DNA of 25,247 nucleotides from an alpha proteobacterium 3107 (GCA_001483205.1 JPPB01000068.1:1-25247), one strand, 5' to 3'; positions 9,489 through 17,836 are shown, counted from the stretch's first letter. Notes: a model not told the origin generated them from the sequence alone. Program-made: numbers and translations.

Positions 9489-9553
9489 CCGTGGCCGTTG
9501 ATTCCGTGTGGCTTGGCCCGGGCCAGACATTGGGAACCCATAGGCCGGAGAAT

Positions 9554-10600
9554 ATGCGTGTAATACGGGGACTTTCTGGTGCCGTGGCGATGGTCATGTT
9601 CGTCACGGGGCTGCTTTGTTCGCTTCCGAATCGTGCTGAAGCGGAACAGATCACCCTTCGGCTGCACCATTTCAACTCGCCCAAGGCAATCGCCCACCGG
9701 CTGTTCTTGCAGCCTTGGGCAGACGAGATTGAGGAAAAGTCTGAGGGCCGGGTCAAGATACAGGTGTTTCCGGCCATGCAGCTTGGCGGCAGACCAGCGG
9801 ATCTCTATGGCCAGGCGCGCGACGGCGTGGTTGACATCGTTTGGACGATACCCGGCTATACGCCGGGACGGTTTCCCCTGACGGAAATGTTTGAGTTACC
9901 CTTCCTGTCCGGCAGCGCGTTGGCGGCAAGCCAGGCACTGACGGAGTTCCATCAGAATTGGCTGAGGGAAGAATACCAGGATACTCACCCGCTGGTCTTT
10001 CACAGCACTGCACCGACCCACCTCCACACGGCCGGGAAACAGATCAGCGTACTCGAAGACTTCGCAGGGGTGAAGATACGCGCGCCATCGCGGATCAGCG
10101 CGGAAACGCTACGTGCGTTGGGTGCCGTCCCGGTCGGTATGCCGGTACCCGCCGTCTACGAGGCCCTGTCCCGGGGCGTGGTTGAAGGAACCGCGATCCC
10201 TTGGACCATAATGCGTCCCTTCCGCCTGCATGAGGTCACGAAGTTCCATACCGAAGTCTCTCTTTCCCGCGTCTTGTTCGTGATGACGATGAACAAGCGG
10301 CGCTATGACGAACTGCCGCCGGACATCAAGGCCATCATTGACGACAGCACTGGGATGGCGTTGGCCGAACGACTCGGCCGGATGTGGGACGATGACGAGA
10401 AGCCAGGCCGGGCGATTGCGGTCGAGCGAGGCCAGCCGGTCCTGTCGCTGTCAGAAGCGGAGCGGGAACGCTGGCAGGAAAGAACCCGGACTGTCATTGA
10501 CGGCTGGATCGAGAAGGTGGGTGCCCTGGGGCACGACGGGCAGGCGCTGCTTGCCGACGCAACGCGCCTGCTGGCCAAGCACGGCTCCGACCAGAAATAG
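9554..10600 (+). CDS. dctP: TRAP transporter substrate-binding protein, DctP family
   Basis: A 348-residue periplasmic binding protein. The ATG at 9554 is preceded by GGAG (9547-9550) and begins a clear signal peptide (basic MRVIRG, hydrophobic core VAMVMFVTGLLC, likely cleavage after AEA at residue 30). A longer frame from TTG 9476 would put extra residues before the signal and is rejected. The mature chain shows DctP/TAXI-type hallmarks: FNSPKAIAHRLFLQPWADEI, VQIFP-like strand KIQVFPAMQLGG, and GVKIRAPSR, whose Arg normally pairs with the carboxylate of an organic-acid ligand. It is followed after 10 bases by the small and large membrane subunits, giving a complete tripartite TRAP system. 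The substrate cannot be read from the sequence; a carboxylate is likely. Confidence 0.93.
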   Translation: MRVIRGLSGAVAMVMFVTGLLCSLPNRAEAEQITLRLHHFNSPKAIAHRLFLQPWADEIEEKSEGRVKIQVFPAMQLGGRPADLYGQARDGVVDIVWTIPGYTPGRFPLTEMFELPFLSGSALAASQALTEFHQNWLREEYQDTHPLVFHSTAPTHLHTAGKQISVLEDFAGVKIRAPSRISAETLRALGAVPVGMPVPAVYEALSRGVVEGTAIPWTIMRPFRLHEVTKFHTEVSLSRVLFVMTMNKRRYDELPPDIKAIIDDSTGMALAERLGRMWDDDEKPGRAIAVERGQPVLSLSEAERERWQERTRTVIDGWIEKVGALGHDGQALLADATRLLAKHGSDQK

Positions 10601-10610
10601 TGGGGAGCGG

Positions 10611-11150
10611 GTGACGGACTGCGATGAGAGAGGCCAGTCTCACGAAAGCGTTCCGTATTGGGCGAAACGCGGTCTTGGTTTCGTCTGCTGGCGTCTGGCC
10701 AGAGTGTTCGCGATAGCTGGCGGCATTCTCATGGTAGGAATCGTTGCGATGACCGGGACCAGCATCCTTGGCCGCTACCTCTTCAATGCGCCGATACCCG
10801 GCGATTACGAGATCACCGAGATTGCCTGCGGTGTGGCCGTATTCGCCTTCTTTCCCTACTGCTACATGAAGAACGCCAACATCCTCGTCGAGTTCTTCAC
10901 CGGACGGATGCGTCAGCGTCACCGGGCGGCCTTGGATACGGCGCACAATCTCGTCTTTGCGGTCGTCGCGGCACTGATCACCTGGCGTCTCTTCGTCGGA
11001 GGGATTCACAAGCTCGAAGACGGCGAGACAACGCTGTTTCTGGGCATTCCGGTTTGGTTGGGCTATTTCTCCGCGCTGCCAGCAGCGGCATTGCTGACCG
11101 CCGTCTGCGTCTGGGGCCTCTGCTTCCGTTTGCGCACGCTAGGCAAATGA
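10611..11150 (+). CDS. dctQ: TRAP transporter small permease, DctQ family
   Basis: A 179-residue inner-membrane protein with four hydrophobic segments (around AIAGGILMVGIVAMTG, IACGVAVFAFFPYCYM, NLVFAVVAALITW and WLGYFSALPAAALLTAVCVW), the normal DctQ topology. The motif GRYLFNAPIPGDYEITE after the first helix is characteristic of the family. The start is the GTG at 10611, 10 bases after the dctP stop and just behind a GGGGAG ribosome-binding site (10602-10607) with unusually short spacing. No ATG lies in frame until well inside the first helix. The TGA overlaps the ATG of dctM (ATGA), so the two membrane subunits are translationally coupled. Confidence 0.9.
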   Translation: MTDCDERGQSHESVPYWAKRGLGFVCWRLARVFAIAGGILMVGIVAMTGTSILGRYLFNAPIPGDYEITEIACGVAVFAFFPYCYMKNANILVEFFTGRMRQRHRAALDTAHNLVFAVVAALITWRLFVGGIHKLEDGETTLFLGIPVWLGYFSALPAAALLTAVCVWGLCFRLRTLGK

Positions 11151-12463
11151 CCAATATTGCGTTCGGTGGGCTCCTGTTTGGCGTGTGCCTGATACTGATC
11201 GCCCTTCGGATGCCAGTCGCGATCGCCATGTTCACGGTCGGCAGCATCGGTTTCGCGTCGCTCGCAGGATGGGAAGCGTTTCTTGGCCTGCTAAACACCG
11301 GACCCTTCGGCCGGGCTTCGGGCTACACTCTCTCTGTCTTGCCGCTGTTCCTGCTTATGGGCCAGTTCGCCATCCGTGCGGGGTTGGGCCGTTCGCTGTT
11401 CAACTCGGCGCGTGCCTGGGTGGGGCACCACCGCGGTGGGCTGGCCATCTCGACCGTTTGCGGATGTGCCGCGTTCGGCTCCATCTGCGGGTCGTCGATC
11501 GCGACCGCGGCGACCATGGCGTCAGTGGCCTTACCAGAGATGCGGCGCTGCGGCTACTCCGGTGCGCTGATCACCGGCTCGCTGGCTGCTGGCGGCACTC
11601 TGGGAATCCTGATCCCTCCCTCGTTGGTTCTGGTGATCTACGCGATCATCACCGAGCAATCGATCGGAAAGCTGTTCTTCGCCGCACTGATCCCAAGCGT
11701 CATTGCGACCCTCGGCTATTCCGCCGCGGTCGGCATTTATGTCCGGTTCAATCCTGCGTCGGCTCCGGTTGTTCCGGCCGTGCCTTTCCGCGAGCGGCTG
11801 CGCAGCTTGTGCCCGGTGTTGCCTGTCGCCGCGATCTTTCTGCTGGTCATAGGCGGCATTTATCTTGGCGTGTTCACCCCGACCGAAGGTGCGGCGATCG
11901 GGGCTGCGGCCACGTTCCTGATAGCGTTCGTGTCCGGACGGCTGAACTGGGCGGGCTTTGTCTCGAGCGTGCTTGAGACCGCGCAGGTAACCGCAGCGAT
12001 CTTCCTTATCCTGATCGGGGCCGAGATCTACAACGGGTTTCTCGCGTTGTCTCAGATTCCGGTTGAGCTGGCTAACGCATTCGCAGAATCGGGACTGGCA
12101 CCAATGTCAATCCTGATTGGCGTCCTGCTCGTCTATCTGATCCTCGGCTGCGTCATGGACACCCTTGCCATGATCCTGCTTACGGTACCGGTTTTCTTTC
12201 CCCTGGTTACGAGCCTTGAATTCGACCTCACTGAGGAAGAGGTCGCCATCTGGTTCGGGATCCTGACCCTAATCGTCGTCGAGGTCGGGCTGATCACCCC
12301 GCCGATAGGCCTCAACGTCTACGTGATCAACGCCCTGGCCGACGAGGTGCCGCTCGGCGAATCGTTCAGAGGCACCTTGCCGTTTTTGATAAGCGATTTT
12401 GTCCGCATCGCGATCATTCTGGCCGTGCCCGCGACTTGCCTCTGGCTTCCGGGGCTGCTCTGA
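11147..12463 (+). CDS. dctM: TRAP transporter large permease, DctM family
   Basis: A 438-residue, strongly hydrophobic protein with about 12 membrane segments, the usual DctM length. It is the Na+- or H+-coupled translocation channel that works with DctQ and the DctP-bound substrate. Family-typical stretches include the N-terminal LRMPVAIAMFTVGSIGF, SVLPLFLLMGQFAIRAGL, GSICGSSIATAATMA, and GGTLGILIPPSLVLVIYA (the conserved Gly/Pro re-entrant-loop region), with ITPPIGLNVYVINALA near the end. The ATG at 11147 overlaps the dctQ stop. Upstream in-frame sequence is only the shadow of dctQ. Nothing is truncated. Confidence 0.95.
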   Translation: MTNIAFGGLLFGVCLILIALRMPVAIAMFTVGSIGFASLAGWEAFLGLLNTGPFGRASGYTLSVLPLFLLMGQFAIRAGLGRSLFNSARAWVGHHRGGLAISTVCGCAAFGSICGSSIATAATMASVALPEMRRCGYSGALITGSLAAGGTLGILIPPSLVLVIYAIITEQSIGKLFFAALIPSVIATLGYSAAVGIYVRFNPASAPVVPAVPFRERLRSLCPVLPVAAIFLLVIGGIYLGVFTPTEGAAIGAAATFLIAFVSGRLNWAGFVSSVLETAQVTAAIFLILIGAEIYNGFLALSQIPVELANAFAESGLAPMSILIGVLLVYLILGCVMDTLAMILLTVPVFFPLVTSLEFDLTEEEVAIWFGILTLIVVEVGLITPPIGLNVYVINALADEVPLGESFRGTLPFLISDFVRIAIILAVPATCLWLPGLL

Positions 12464-12580
12464 TGCCACATCTGCGGATGCATTTCCTGACAAGACCGGG
12501 AGCCACCGCCCGCGACTTTCGCTCTCGCAGATGCCTTGCAGGGTGGTCAATTCGAAGTCTTTCAGAGTGGTGCTGAAAAC

Positions 12581-14347
12581 ATGAGTGCTGAAACGTCAAG
12601 TGCCAATGCTGATCCTGGTCGCCATCCCGAAGAGAAGGTTCCGCCGATGCTCGCCGCTGGCCTCGGACTGCAAATGGCGGGCCTGGCTGTGCCCGGAACA
12701 GTGCTGATTCCGACGGTCGTCTTCCGGACCGCGGATCAGGCCGAACCGCTCCTGCTTTGGGCGGTATCCGCGTCTGTCATAATCTGCGGTGTGGTCACGA
12801 TCCTACAGGCGATTCGGGTCGGCCGGGTAGGTGCCGGTCACATACTCGTGACAGGAACGTCCGGAGCCGCCATAGCGGTCAGTGTCGCGGCACTGGCCGA
12901 GGGCGGCCCGGCATTACTGGCCGTCCTTATGCTCGTCCTGTCTCTCTTTCAGTTCGCGTTCTCGGCACGGCTCTCGCTGTTTCGGCAAATTCTGACGCCG
13001 ACCGTCATGGGAACGATCATCATGCTGACCCCGGTTACGGTTATGCCGGTCATCTTCGATCAGTTGGAGAACGTGCCAGCGGGATCTCCGCCATCGGCGG
13101 CTCCGTTGAGCACGCTCGCGACCCTTCTCGTCATCGCTGTCATTGTTCTGAAGGCGAAAGGCCCGTTGCGCCTCTGGGCACCGGTAGCTGGCATCGTTGC
13201 CGGTTCATTGGTCGCCAGCGCTTTCGGCCTGTACGACATCGACCGTATCGCCAAGGCATCGTGGGTTGGTCTTCCGAGGTCTCAATGGCCGGGTCTTGAT
13301 CTCGACTTCGGACCCGCGTTCTGGGGCCTTCTGCCGACATTCCTGTTCATATCTGTCGTATGCACGATTCAGACGATCAGTGGCTCAATCGCAGTCCAGC
13401 GCGTCGCGTGGTCCGCGCCCCGGGCGGCTGACTTCCGAACGACGCAAGGCGCGGTGGCCGCAGACGGAACAGGCAATCTGCTGTCTGGCCTCGCGGGAAC
13501 GATGCCGATCGGTTTCCGTCCGACGGGCACGTCGATGATCGAACTCACTGGAATCAGCTCCCGCCGTGTCGGGGTCGCCTACGGGGCAATAGTCGTCTCG
13601 CTGGCATTCCTTCCCAAGGCGCTCGCCGTGATCCTGGCAATTCCGGGCCCTGTGGTTGCTGCGTTTATTACCGTGACGATGGCGTCCATCTTCGTGATCG
13701 GCATGAAAATAGTCGTCCAGGACGGAATCGACTATCGGAAGGGCATGATTGCGGGAGTCGCGTTCTGGGTCGGCGTCGGCTTCCAGAACGGCGTCGTGTT
13801 TCCGGAATACGTAACGGCGCTCGCAGGCCCTCATCTACAGAATGGAATGGTGGCTGGCGGGCTTGTGGTCATTGTTATGACCCTGTTCACGGAGCTGACG
13901 AAACCAAGTCGCCGCCGGGTCGAGGTGGCGCTGAACGTCTCGGCGCTGAAGGACATCAGGGCCTTTCTTGCCGCGTTCGCGTCCAGCAGTGGCTGGGACA
14001 CGGCGATGTCGGATCGCCTTGATGCGGCAGCCGAGGAGACTTTGTTGTCACTCGTGCGGCAGGACGAAGCCGAAGGGGAACTTGAGCCACGCCGCTTGCT
14101 CCTGACGGCGCGCAAGGAGGATGGCGGCGCGATTCTGGAATTTGTCGCCTTGACGGGCAGCGGAAACCTACAGGACCGGCTTGCGCTGCTCGGCGAACGG
14201 GTAGAGGAAGACCTGATCGGACGGGAAGTCTCGCTCAGGCTTTTGCGACACCTCGCGTCCTGGGTTCGCCACCAGCAGTATCAGGAGACCGATATTGTGA
14301 CGATCCGCGTGGACGTGCCTGACGGCAATTCCCGCAGACGGACATGA
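12581..14347 (+). CDS. NCS2-family (xanthine/uracil-type) permease with extra C-terminal domain
   Basis: A 588-residue membrane protein. The ATG at 12581 is chosen over an upstream TTG (12536); neither has a strong Shine-Dalgarno. Residues 20-440 contain about 12-14 hydrophobic segments of the nucleobase/ascorbate transporter fold. The best family match is GNLLSGLAGTMPIGF (298-312) followed by ELTGISSRRVGVAYG (321-335), which aligns with the conserved 'G-LLSGLFGG-P ... ALTGVASR' core of NCS2 carriers, although the classic N-x-G-x4-T signature is altered. Residues 445-580 are a soluble extension (VEVALNVSALKDIRAFLAAF, then DAAAEETLLSLV, and a final strand DIVTIRVDV) that resembles RsbW-type HATPase domains without the canonical Asn of the N-box. 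It lies 117 bases after dctM and may be co-transcribed. The substrate is unknown. Confidence 0.8.
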   Translation: MSAETSSANADPGRHPEEKVPPMLAAGLGLQMAGLAVPGTVLIPTVVFRTADQAEPLLLWAVSASVIICGVVTILQAIRVGRVGAGHILVTGTSGAAIAVSVAALAEGGPALLAVLMLVLSLFQFAFSARLSLFRQILTPTVMGTIIMLTPVTVMPVIFDQLENVPAGSPPSAAPLSTLATLLVIAVIVLKAKGPLRLWAPVAGIVAGSLVASAFGLYDIDRIAKASWVGLPRSQWPGLDLDFGPAFWGLLPTFLFISVVCTIQTISGSIAVQRVAWSAPRAADFRTTQGAVAADGTGNLLSGLAGTMPIGFRPTGTSMIELTGISSRRVGVAYGAIVVSLAFLPKALAVILAIPGPVVAAFITVTMASIFVIGMKIVVQDGIDYRKGMIAGVAFWVGVGFQNGVVFPEYVTALAGPHLQNGMVAGGLVVIVMTLFTELTKPSRRRVEVALNVSALKDIRAFLAAFASSSGWDTAMSDRLDAAAEETLLSLVRQDEAEGELEPRRLLLTARKEDGGAILEFVALTGSGNLQDRLALLGERVEEDLIGREVSLRLLRHLASWVRHQQYQETDIVTIRVDVPDGNSRRRT

Positions 14348-14448
14348 GGGTGGAACCCGCCTGTCCTTTTGACGTTCCCCGCTTAGGCGACCTGTTTCGC
14401 GTCCCATGCGAGGTATGAAGGTCGGGGTCGACTCCGGCTGGGTGCAGA
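14348..14448. other. gap between NCS2 permease and IS630 remnant
   Basis: About 100 bases with no recognisable gene. No clear rho-independent terminator follows the permease stop. Similarity to IS630 transposases starts only at 14449, so the 5' break of that remnant is here. Confidence 0.35.
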
Positions 14449-14571
14449 TTCAAAGCTGAAGACCTGTTGCACAAGGCTGAGAAGCGCACCGTCGAAGAGC
14501 TGTGGGACGCCATCGGTCGCCTGATCGACACCATCACATCGAAAGAAAGTGCAAACTTCTTCGAACCCTGA
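14449..14571 (+). pseudogene. IS630-family transposase, C-terminal tail remnant
   Basis: Too short for an ordinary gene call. The plus frame reads FKAEDLLHKAEKRTVEELWD, then AIGRLIDTITSKESANFFEP and TGA (14569-14571). This is the familiar end of IS630-family DDE transposases (family form roughly F-KLK-LLRKAAERT-E-LW-AIGRLLD-FTP-ECANFF). Upstream residues (TPAGCR) no longer match, so everything before the last 40 codons is lost, including all three catalytic acidic residues. A repeat end begins five bases after the stop, suggesting that the repeat family invaded or was carried by this element. Confidence 0.8.
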
Positions 14572-14575
14572 TTCC

Positions 14576-14607
14576 AAGACCTCTGCATAAGGATATATCG
14601 CCCCCCA
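14576..14607 (+). repeat. isolated end of the AGACCTCTGCATAA repeat family
   Basis: AAGACCTCTGCATAAGG (14576-14592) followed by ATATATCGCCCCCC matches the left end near 21929 (CCTCTGCATAAGG, then CTATAGCCCCCC). It is also the exact reverse complement of the right end at 22313-22327 over 15 bases. Only one end is present here; no partner end was seen nearby. Confidence 0.7.
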
Positions 14608-14626
14608 ATACCCCCCCGAACAGTGA

Positions 14627-14650
14627 ACGGGGCGGGATAACCCGCCCCGT
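14627..14650 (-). terminator. terminator-like hairpin after the BCCT gene
   Basis: ACGGGGCGGG (14627-14636), loop ATAA, CCCGCCCCGT (14641-14650): a perfect 10-bp stem with a 4-base loop, 25 bases beyond the BCCT stop. The run of T expected after the stem on the minus strand is poor (TCACTGTT), so termination may be incomplete. Confidence 0.6.
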
Positions 14651-14674
14651 CCTGTCTCTGACCGGTCCTTCCCC

Positions 14675-16276
14675 TCAGCGGTTCAGGAATTCCAGTTCAT
14701 ACTTGTCTTCCACATCCGGTGCCGGATGATCCTCATGCAGCGCCTTGATGATGCCATAGATCATCAGCAGCAGAATGACCGCGATCGGCAGACCGGCAAC
14801 GATCGACGCGGTTTGCAGCGCGCCCAACCCCCCGGCCAGCATCAGAACGCCCGCAACGACGCCCGAGGTCACCCCCCAGAAGATGCGGAACTTCACCGGC
14901 GGGTGCTCATCACCCATCGACAGCATGGTGCACATCACCAGCGTACCGGAATCGGACGAGGTGACAAACCACGAGATCAGCAGGATCGTGATCAGCACGG
15001 TCAGCGGATAGACGATCCAGCCGTAACCGAACCCGGCCACGGTCTGATAAACGCCCGAGGCGTAATCGTTGTTCACCGCATCGACGACGCCTGCGTTGTA
15101 GAACAGGTCAACGCCCGCCGCTGCGCCACCGAAAATGCCCATCCACAGCATCACCACCGAGGTCGGGATCAGCAGCACGCAGAAGCAGAACTGACGGATC
15201 GTGCGGCCTTTGGACACCCGTGCGATGAACAGGCCGACGAACGGACACCAGGCAATCCACCATCCCCAGTAAAAGATGGTCCACCAGCTTTGCCACTGGT
15301 TATCCGGCTCGCCATTGATCCAGAAGCCCATCGGGATCACGTTCCACAGGTAATCGCCAAAGCCCGAGATGGTCACGCCAAGCACAAAGGCCGTCGGCGC
15401 AAGGATCAGGAACAGAATCAGCAGCGCAAGGCTGGCCATCACGTTGATCTCGCTGAGGATCCGCACGCCCTTGCCGACGCCGGACGCGGCCGAGGCCGTC
15501 CCCATGGCGGTGATGATGGCAACCAGCACCAGTTGTCTGCCCTGGGTGTTTTCCATCCAGCCCAGTTCCTCCAGCCCGGCGGCAATCGGCGTCACGCCCA
15601 GGCCCAGCGAAGTCGCCAGACCAAAGATGGTGCCGAACACGCCGATCAGGTCAATCAGGTGCCCCCACGGGCCATAGATGCGTTCCTTCAGCACCGGATA
15701 GAGCGCCGTGCGCAGGGTCAGCGGCAAATCACGCCGGTAGGCGAAATAGGCCAGGCACAGGCCAACCAGCACATACAGGCCCCAACCGTGGAACCCCCAG
15801 TGAAAGATCGTCGTGCTGACGGCAGAGACCGCGGCATCAACGCTGCCCGGCTCTATCCCGTTCTGTTCGATGAACGGGGTGCCCTGGATATGATACATGG
15901 GTTCGGCCACGCCCCAGTAGATCAGCCCCGATCCCAGCCCGGCGCTGAACAGCATACATATCCACGAGAAGGTCGAGAAATCCGGTTCCTCATCCGGCTT
16001 GCCCAGCTTGACATCGCCGAACCGGCTGACCAGCAGCCAGAACACGAAGAACAGCGCGATGTTCACCACCACGACATAGAACCAGTCCATGCTGCCGATG
16101 ATGAAGTTTTTCCCCGCCGAGAAAACCTCGCCGGACCTTTCCACATCCGAGATGGTAAAGGCGACGAATCCGAGGATCATCACCATAGAGGCAATGCCCA
16201 TCAGCTTGTTCATACCGGCGAATAGGCCCGATTTATCGACCAGGTTTTCCGGCCTGTTGGTTGTTTGATCACTCAT
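14675..16276 (-). CDS. BCCT-family (betaine/carnitine/choline-type) transporter
   Basis: A 533-residue inner-membrane carrier with 12 predicted helices. The ATG at 16276 has the ribosome-binding site AGAGGAA about 9 bases upstream; a longer frame from GTG 16333 would overlap the preceding gene. Family marks: WGVAEPMYHIQGTPF (121-135), FHWGFHGWGLYVLVG (158-172), and the Trp-rich signature WWTIFYWGWWIAWCPFVG (331-348) followed by LFIARVSKGRTIRQF. The substrate-site glycine motif reads AGLGSG (112-117) rather than the usual G-M/I-GIG of betaine carriers, so the ligand may differ from glycine betaine. BCCT carriers move quaternary ammonium compounds and relatives (betaine, choline, carnitine, DMSP, TMAO). 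It follows a binding-protein gene by 34 bases in one operon. Confidence 0.93.
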   Translation of the reverse strand: MSDQTTNRPENLVDKSGLFAGMNKLMGIASMVMILGFVAFTISDVERSGEVFSAGKNFIIGSMDWFYVVVVNIALFFVFWLLVSRFGDVKLGKPDEEPDFSTFSWICMLFSAGLGSGLIYWGVAEPMYHIQGTPFIEQNGIEPGSVDAAVSAVSTTIFHWGFHGWGLYVLVGLCLAYFAYRRDLPLTLRTALYPVLKERIYGPWGHLIDLIGVFGTIFGLATSLGLGVTPIAAGLEELGWMENTQGRQLVLVAIITAMGTASAASGVGKGVRILSEINVMASLALLILFLILAPTAFVLGVTISGFGDYLWNVIPMGFWINGEPDNQWQSWWTIFYWGWWIAWCPFVGLFIARVSKGRTIRQFCFCVLLIPTSVVMLWMGIFGGAAAGVDLFYNAGVVDAVNNDYASGVYQTVAGFGYGWIVYPLTVLITILLISWFVTSSDSGTLVMCTMLSMGDEHPPVKFRIFWGVTSGVVAGVLMLAGGLGALQTASIVAGLPIAVILLLMIYGIIKALHEDHPAPDVEDKYELEFLNR

Positions 16277-16310
16277 TTCATTTATTCCTCTTGATCCTGT
16301 TGCGCTTGCC

Positions 16311-17471
16311 TCAGCGGGTGGTTCCCGCTGCACCCTGACGGACAGCCTCCGTCAGCCATGCCTGAAACGCCTCCTCCAGCCGCGCGTGATTGCGTGACCA
16401 CCAGTCGGCATCAGAGCGGATGCTGATCTTGTCCTGATAGGCCGGGCTGTTCGGAAGCAGGGCCAGAATCTCGTCCGGCAACAGGCCGAGCGAAGATTGC
16501 CGGGTCGGGCCATTGGGCAGGTGCTTGGCCATGTTGGCCAGCGATTCGCTGCTGCTGGCAAAGCGGATGAAGTCGATGGCCTCTTCCTTGTAACGGCTGC
16601 CCTTCGGAATGCCGAACAGGTCAAGCTCGATCACCTGACCATCAAAGACGATGCTGAAGTTCGCGCCGTCCTCCCGGGACGCATCCGCGCCGGTTCCGGT
16701 CCAGATCGAGGCCATGGCGACCTCTCCGGCGTTGAGCAACCGCACCGGCTCGCGCCCGGCTTGCCAGATTTGCAGACCGGACCGGATGCTGTTCATCTTG
16801 GCCAGGGCTTGCTCGACGCCTTCCTCTGTTTCCAGCATCGGATAGACATCTTCACGCGCCACGCCATCGGCCATCAGCGCCCATTCCATAATCACGGTCG
16901 GGTCATTGCGGATCGCCCGCGGGCCGGGATAGTCGTCGGTGTTGAAGAAATCGGCGATGGTGGTAGGCGGGTTGTCGCCATAGGCGTCCTGGTTATAGGC
17001 AAATGCCGTTGACCAGACGATGACGCCGACGCCGCAATCATTGAGCGCACCATCCACAAAGTCCTCAGCCGCCGGTGTGCCGTCGGCCCCGTCGGGCAGG
17101 CCGACATCGGACAGATTTTCGAGCAGACCCTCCTGACAGGCGCGCAGCGAATCAGCCTGGGTCAGGTCAACCACGTCCCACACCACATTGGCCGATTCGA
17201 CCTGATCGCGGATTTCCCCGATCCCGCCGTTGTAATGCGCGACGTTGACACGCACGCCGTTGGCGCTCTCATAGGGGCGGACGAAGCCGAGCATCTGGCT
17301 GCGCATATAGGTGCCGGTCCATGATGTGAAGGTGATCTCCGGTTTCGGCATCATCATTGCCCCGGTGTCCTGCGTTTCCTGCGCCAAAGCAACGCCGGGC
17401 GGACCCGCAAGGACGATTGATGCGAGCAAGGCAAGCCGTGTTCTCGCTGAGGTATTTCGGTAGCGATTCAT
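16311..17471 (-). CDS. periplasmic solute-binding protein, PotD/PotF-like
   Basis: A 386-residue secreted protein. The ATG at 17471 has a strong Shine-Dalgarno (GGGAGGA, 6-7 bases upstream) and a signal peptide (RTRLALLASIVLAGPPGVALA, cleavage near residue 30). The mature chain resembles spermidine/putrescine-type binding proteins of ABC importers: TFTSWTGTYMRSQM at the start, VWDVVDLTQADSL, a DFFNTDDYPGPRAIRNDP hinge segment, and C-terminal SRYKEEAIDFIRFASSSE and PNGPTRQSS. No ABC permease or ATPase gene is nearby. Instead the next gene is a BCCT carrier. The protein may therefore feed ligand to an ABC system encoded elsewhere, or act with the BCCT protein. Polyamine specificity is not proven; other cationic or quaternary amine ligands fit equally. 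Confidence 0.88.
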   Translation of the reverse strand: MNRYRNTSARTRLALLASIVLAGPPGVALAQETQDTGAMMMPKPEITFTSWTGTYMRSQMLGFVRPYESANGVRVNVAHYNGGIGEIRDQVESANVVWDVVDLTQADSLRACQEGLLENLSDVGLPDGADGTPAAEDFVDGALNDCGVGVIVWSTAFAYNQDAYGDNPPTTIADFFNTDDYPGPRAIRNDPTVIMEWALMADGVAREDVYPMLETEEGVEQALAKMNSIRSGLQIWQAGREPVRLLNAGEVAMASIWTGTGADASREDGANFSIVFDGQVIELDLFGIPKGSRYKEEAIDFIRFASSSESLANMAKHLPNGPTRQSSLGLLPDEILALLPNSPAYQDKISIRSDADWWSRNHARLEEAFQAWLTEAVRQGAAGTTR

Positions 17472-17779
17472 CTATATCCTCCCTTGATGGGCAAAGCGCC
17501 CCTGTATTGCTGACACAATCGGCTATCGCTTACTGCGCCCCGATTCCTTCGGGCCAGCCCCGCCGATCCGCGTTTTCCGGCAACCTAATGTCACCTGACG
17601 GTCATATGGCGGTGCTAAGATCGGCATTTGGCCGATGACCCTGAGTCCATCATCAGCCCAAAATGCCGTTCAAGGCAATAAAATACGACATTCTGTCCGA
17701 AAAAATCGACATTACGGCATTTTGAGGGCGTTTTGCCTGTCGCCCGGTAGCCGGTTTTCCCGCTTTTGCGGTCCCCCGC
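17472..17779. promoter_or_regulatory. upstream region of the binding protein-BCCT operon, with inverted repeats
   Basis: A gene-free stretch, more A+T-rich at 17640-17725. It holds an 11-base perfect inverted repeat, CAAAATGCCGT (17659-17669) and ACGGCATTTTG (17714-17724), 44 bases apart, plus a smaller palindrome TCGGC-ATTTG-GCCGA (17621-17635). The half-site GGCATTT therefore appears three times, which would suit a repressor or activator of the operon starting at 17471. No confident -35/-10 pair was found. Confidence 0.4.
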
Positions 17780-17819
17780 GAAAACGCCCCGGCGCGGCAC
17801 TGCACTCCGGGGCGTTTTC
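17780..17819 (-). terminator. rho-independent terminator of ctaD
   Basis: GAAAACGCCCCGG (17780-17792) and CCGGGGCGTTTTC (17807-17819) form a perfect 13-bp stem with a 14-base loop, beginning 17 bases after the ctaD stop. On the minus strand the stem ends in GCGTTTTC, so the T-run is partly inside the stem, and it could act in both directions. Confidence 0.8.
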
Positions 17820-17836
17820 TGTCTCTGCCACCCGGA

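Noticed and set aside
9307..9553. possible small gene between yciI-like gene and dctP
   Set aside because: Open frames here have no ribosome-binding site or family similarity; the stretch is better read as the TRAP operon's upstream region.
14726..16225. 499-codon plus-strand open frame
   Set aside because: Antisense shadow of the BCCT gene; His/Arg/Gln/Asp-rich composition typical of mirrored GC-rich membrane-protein codons.
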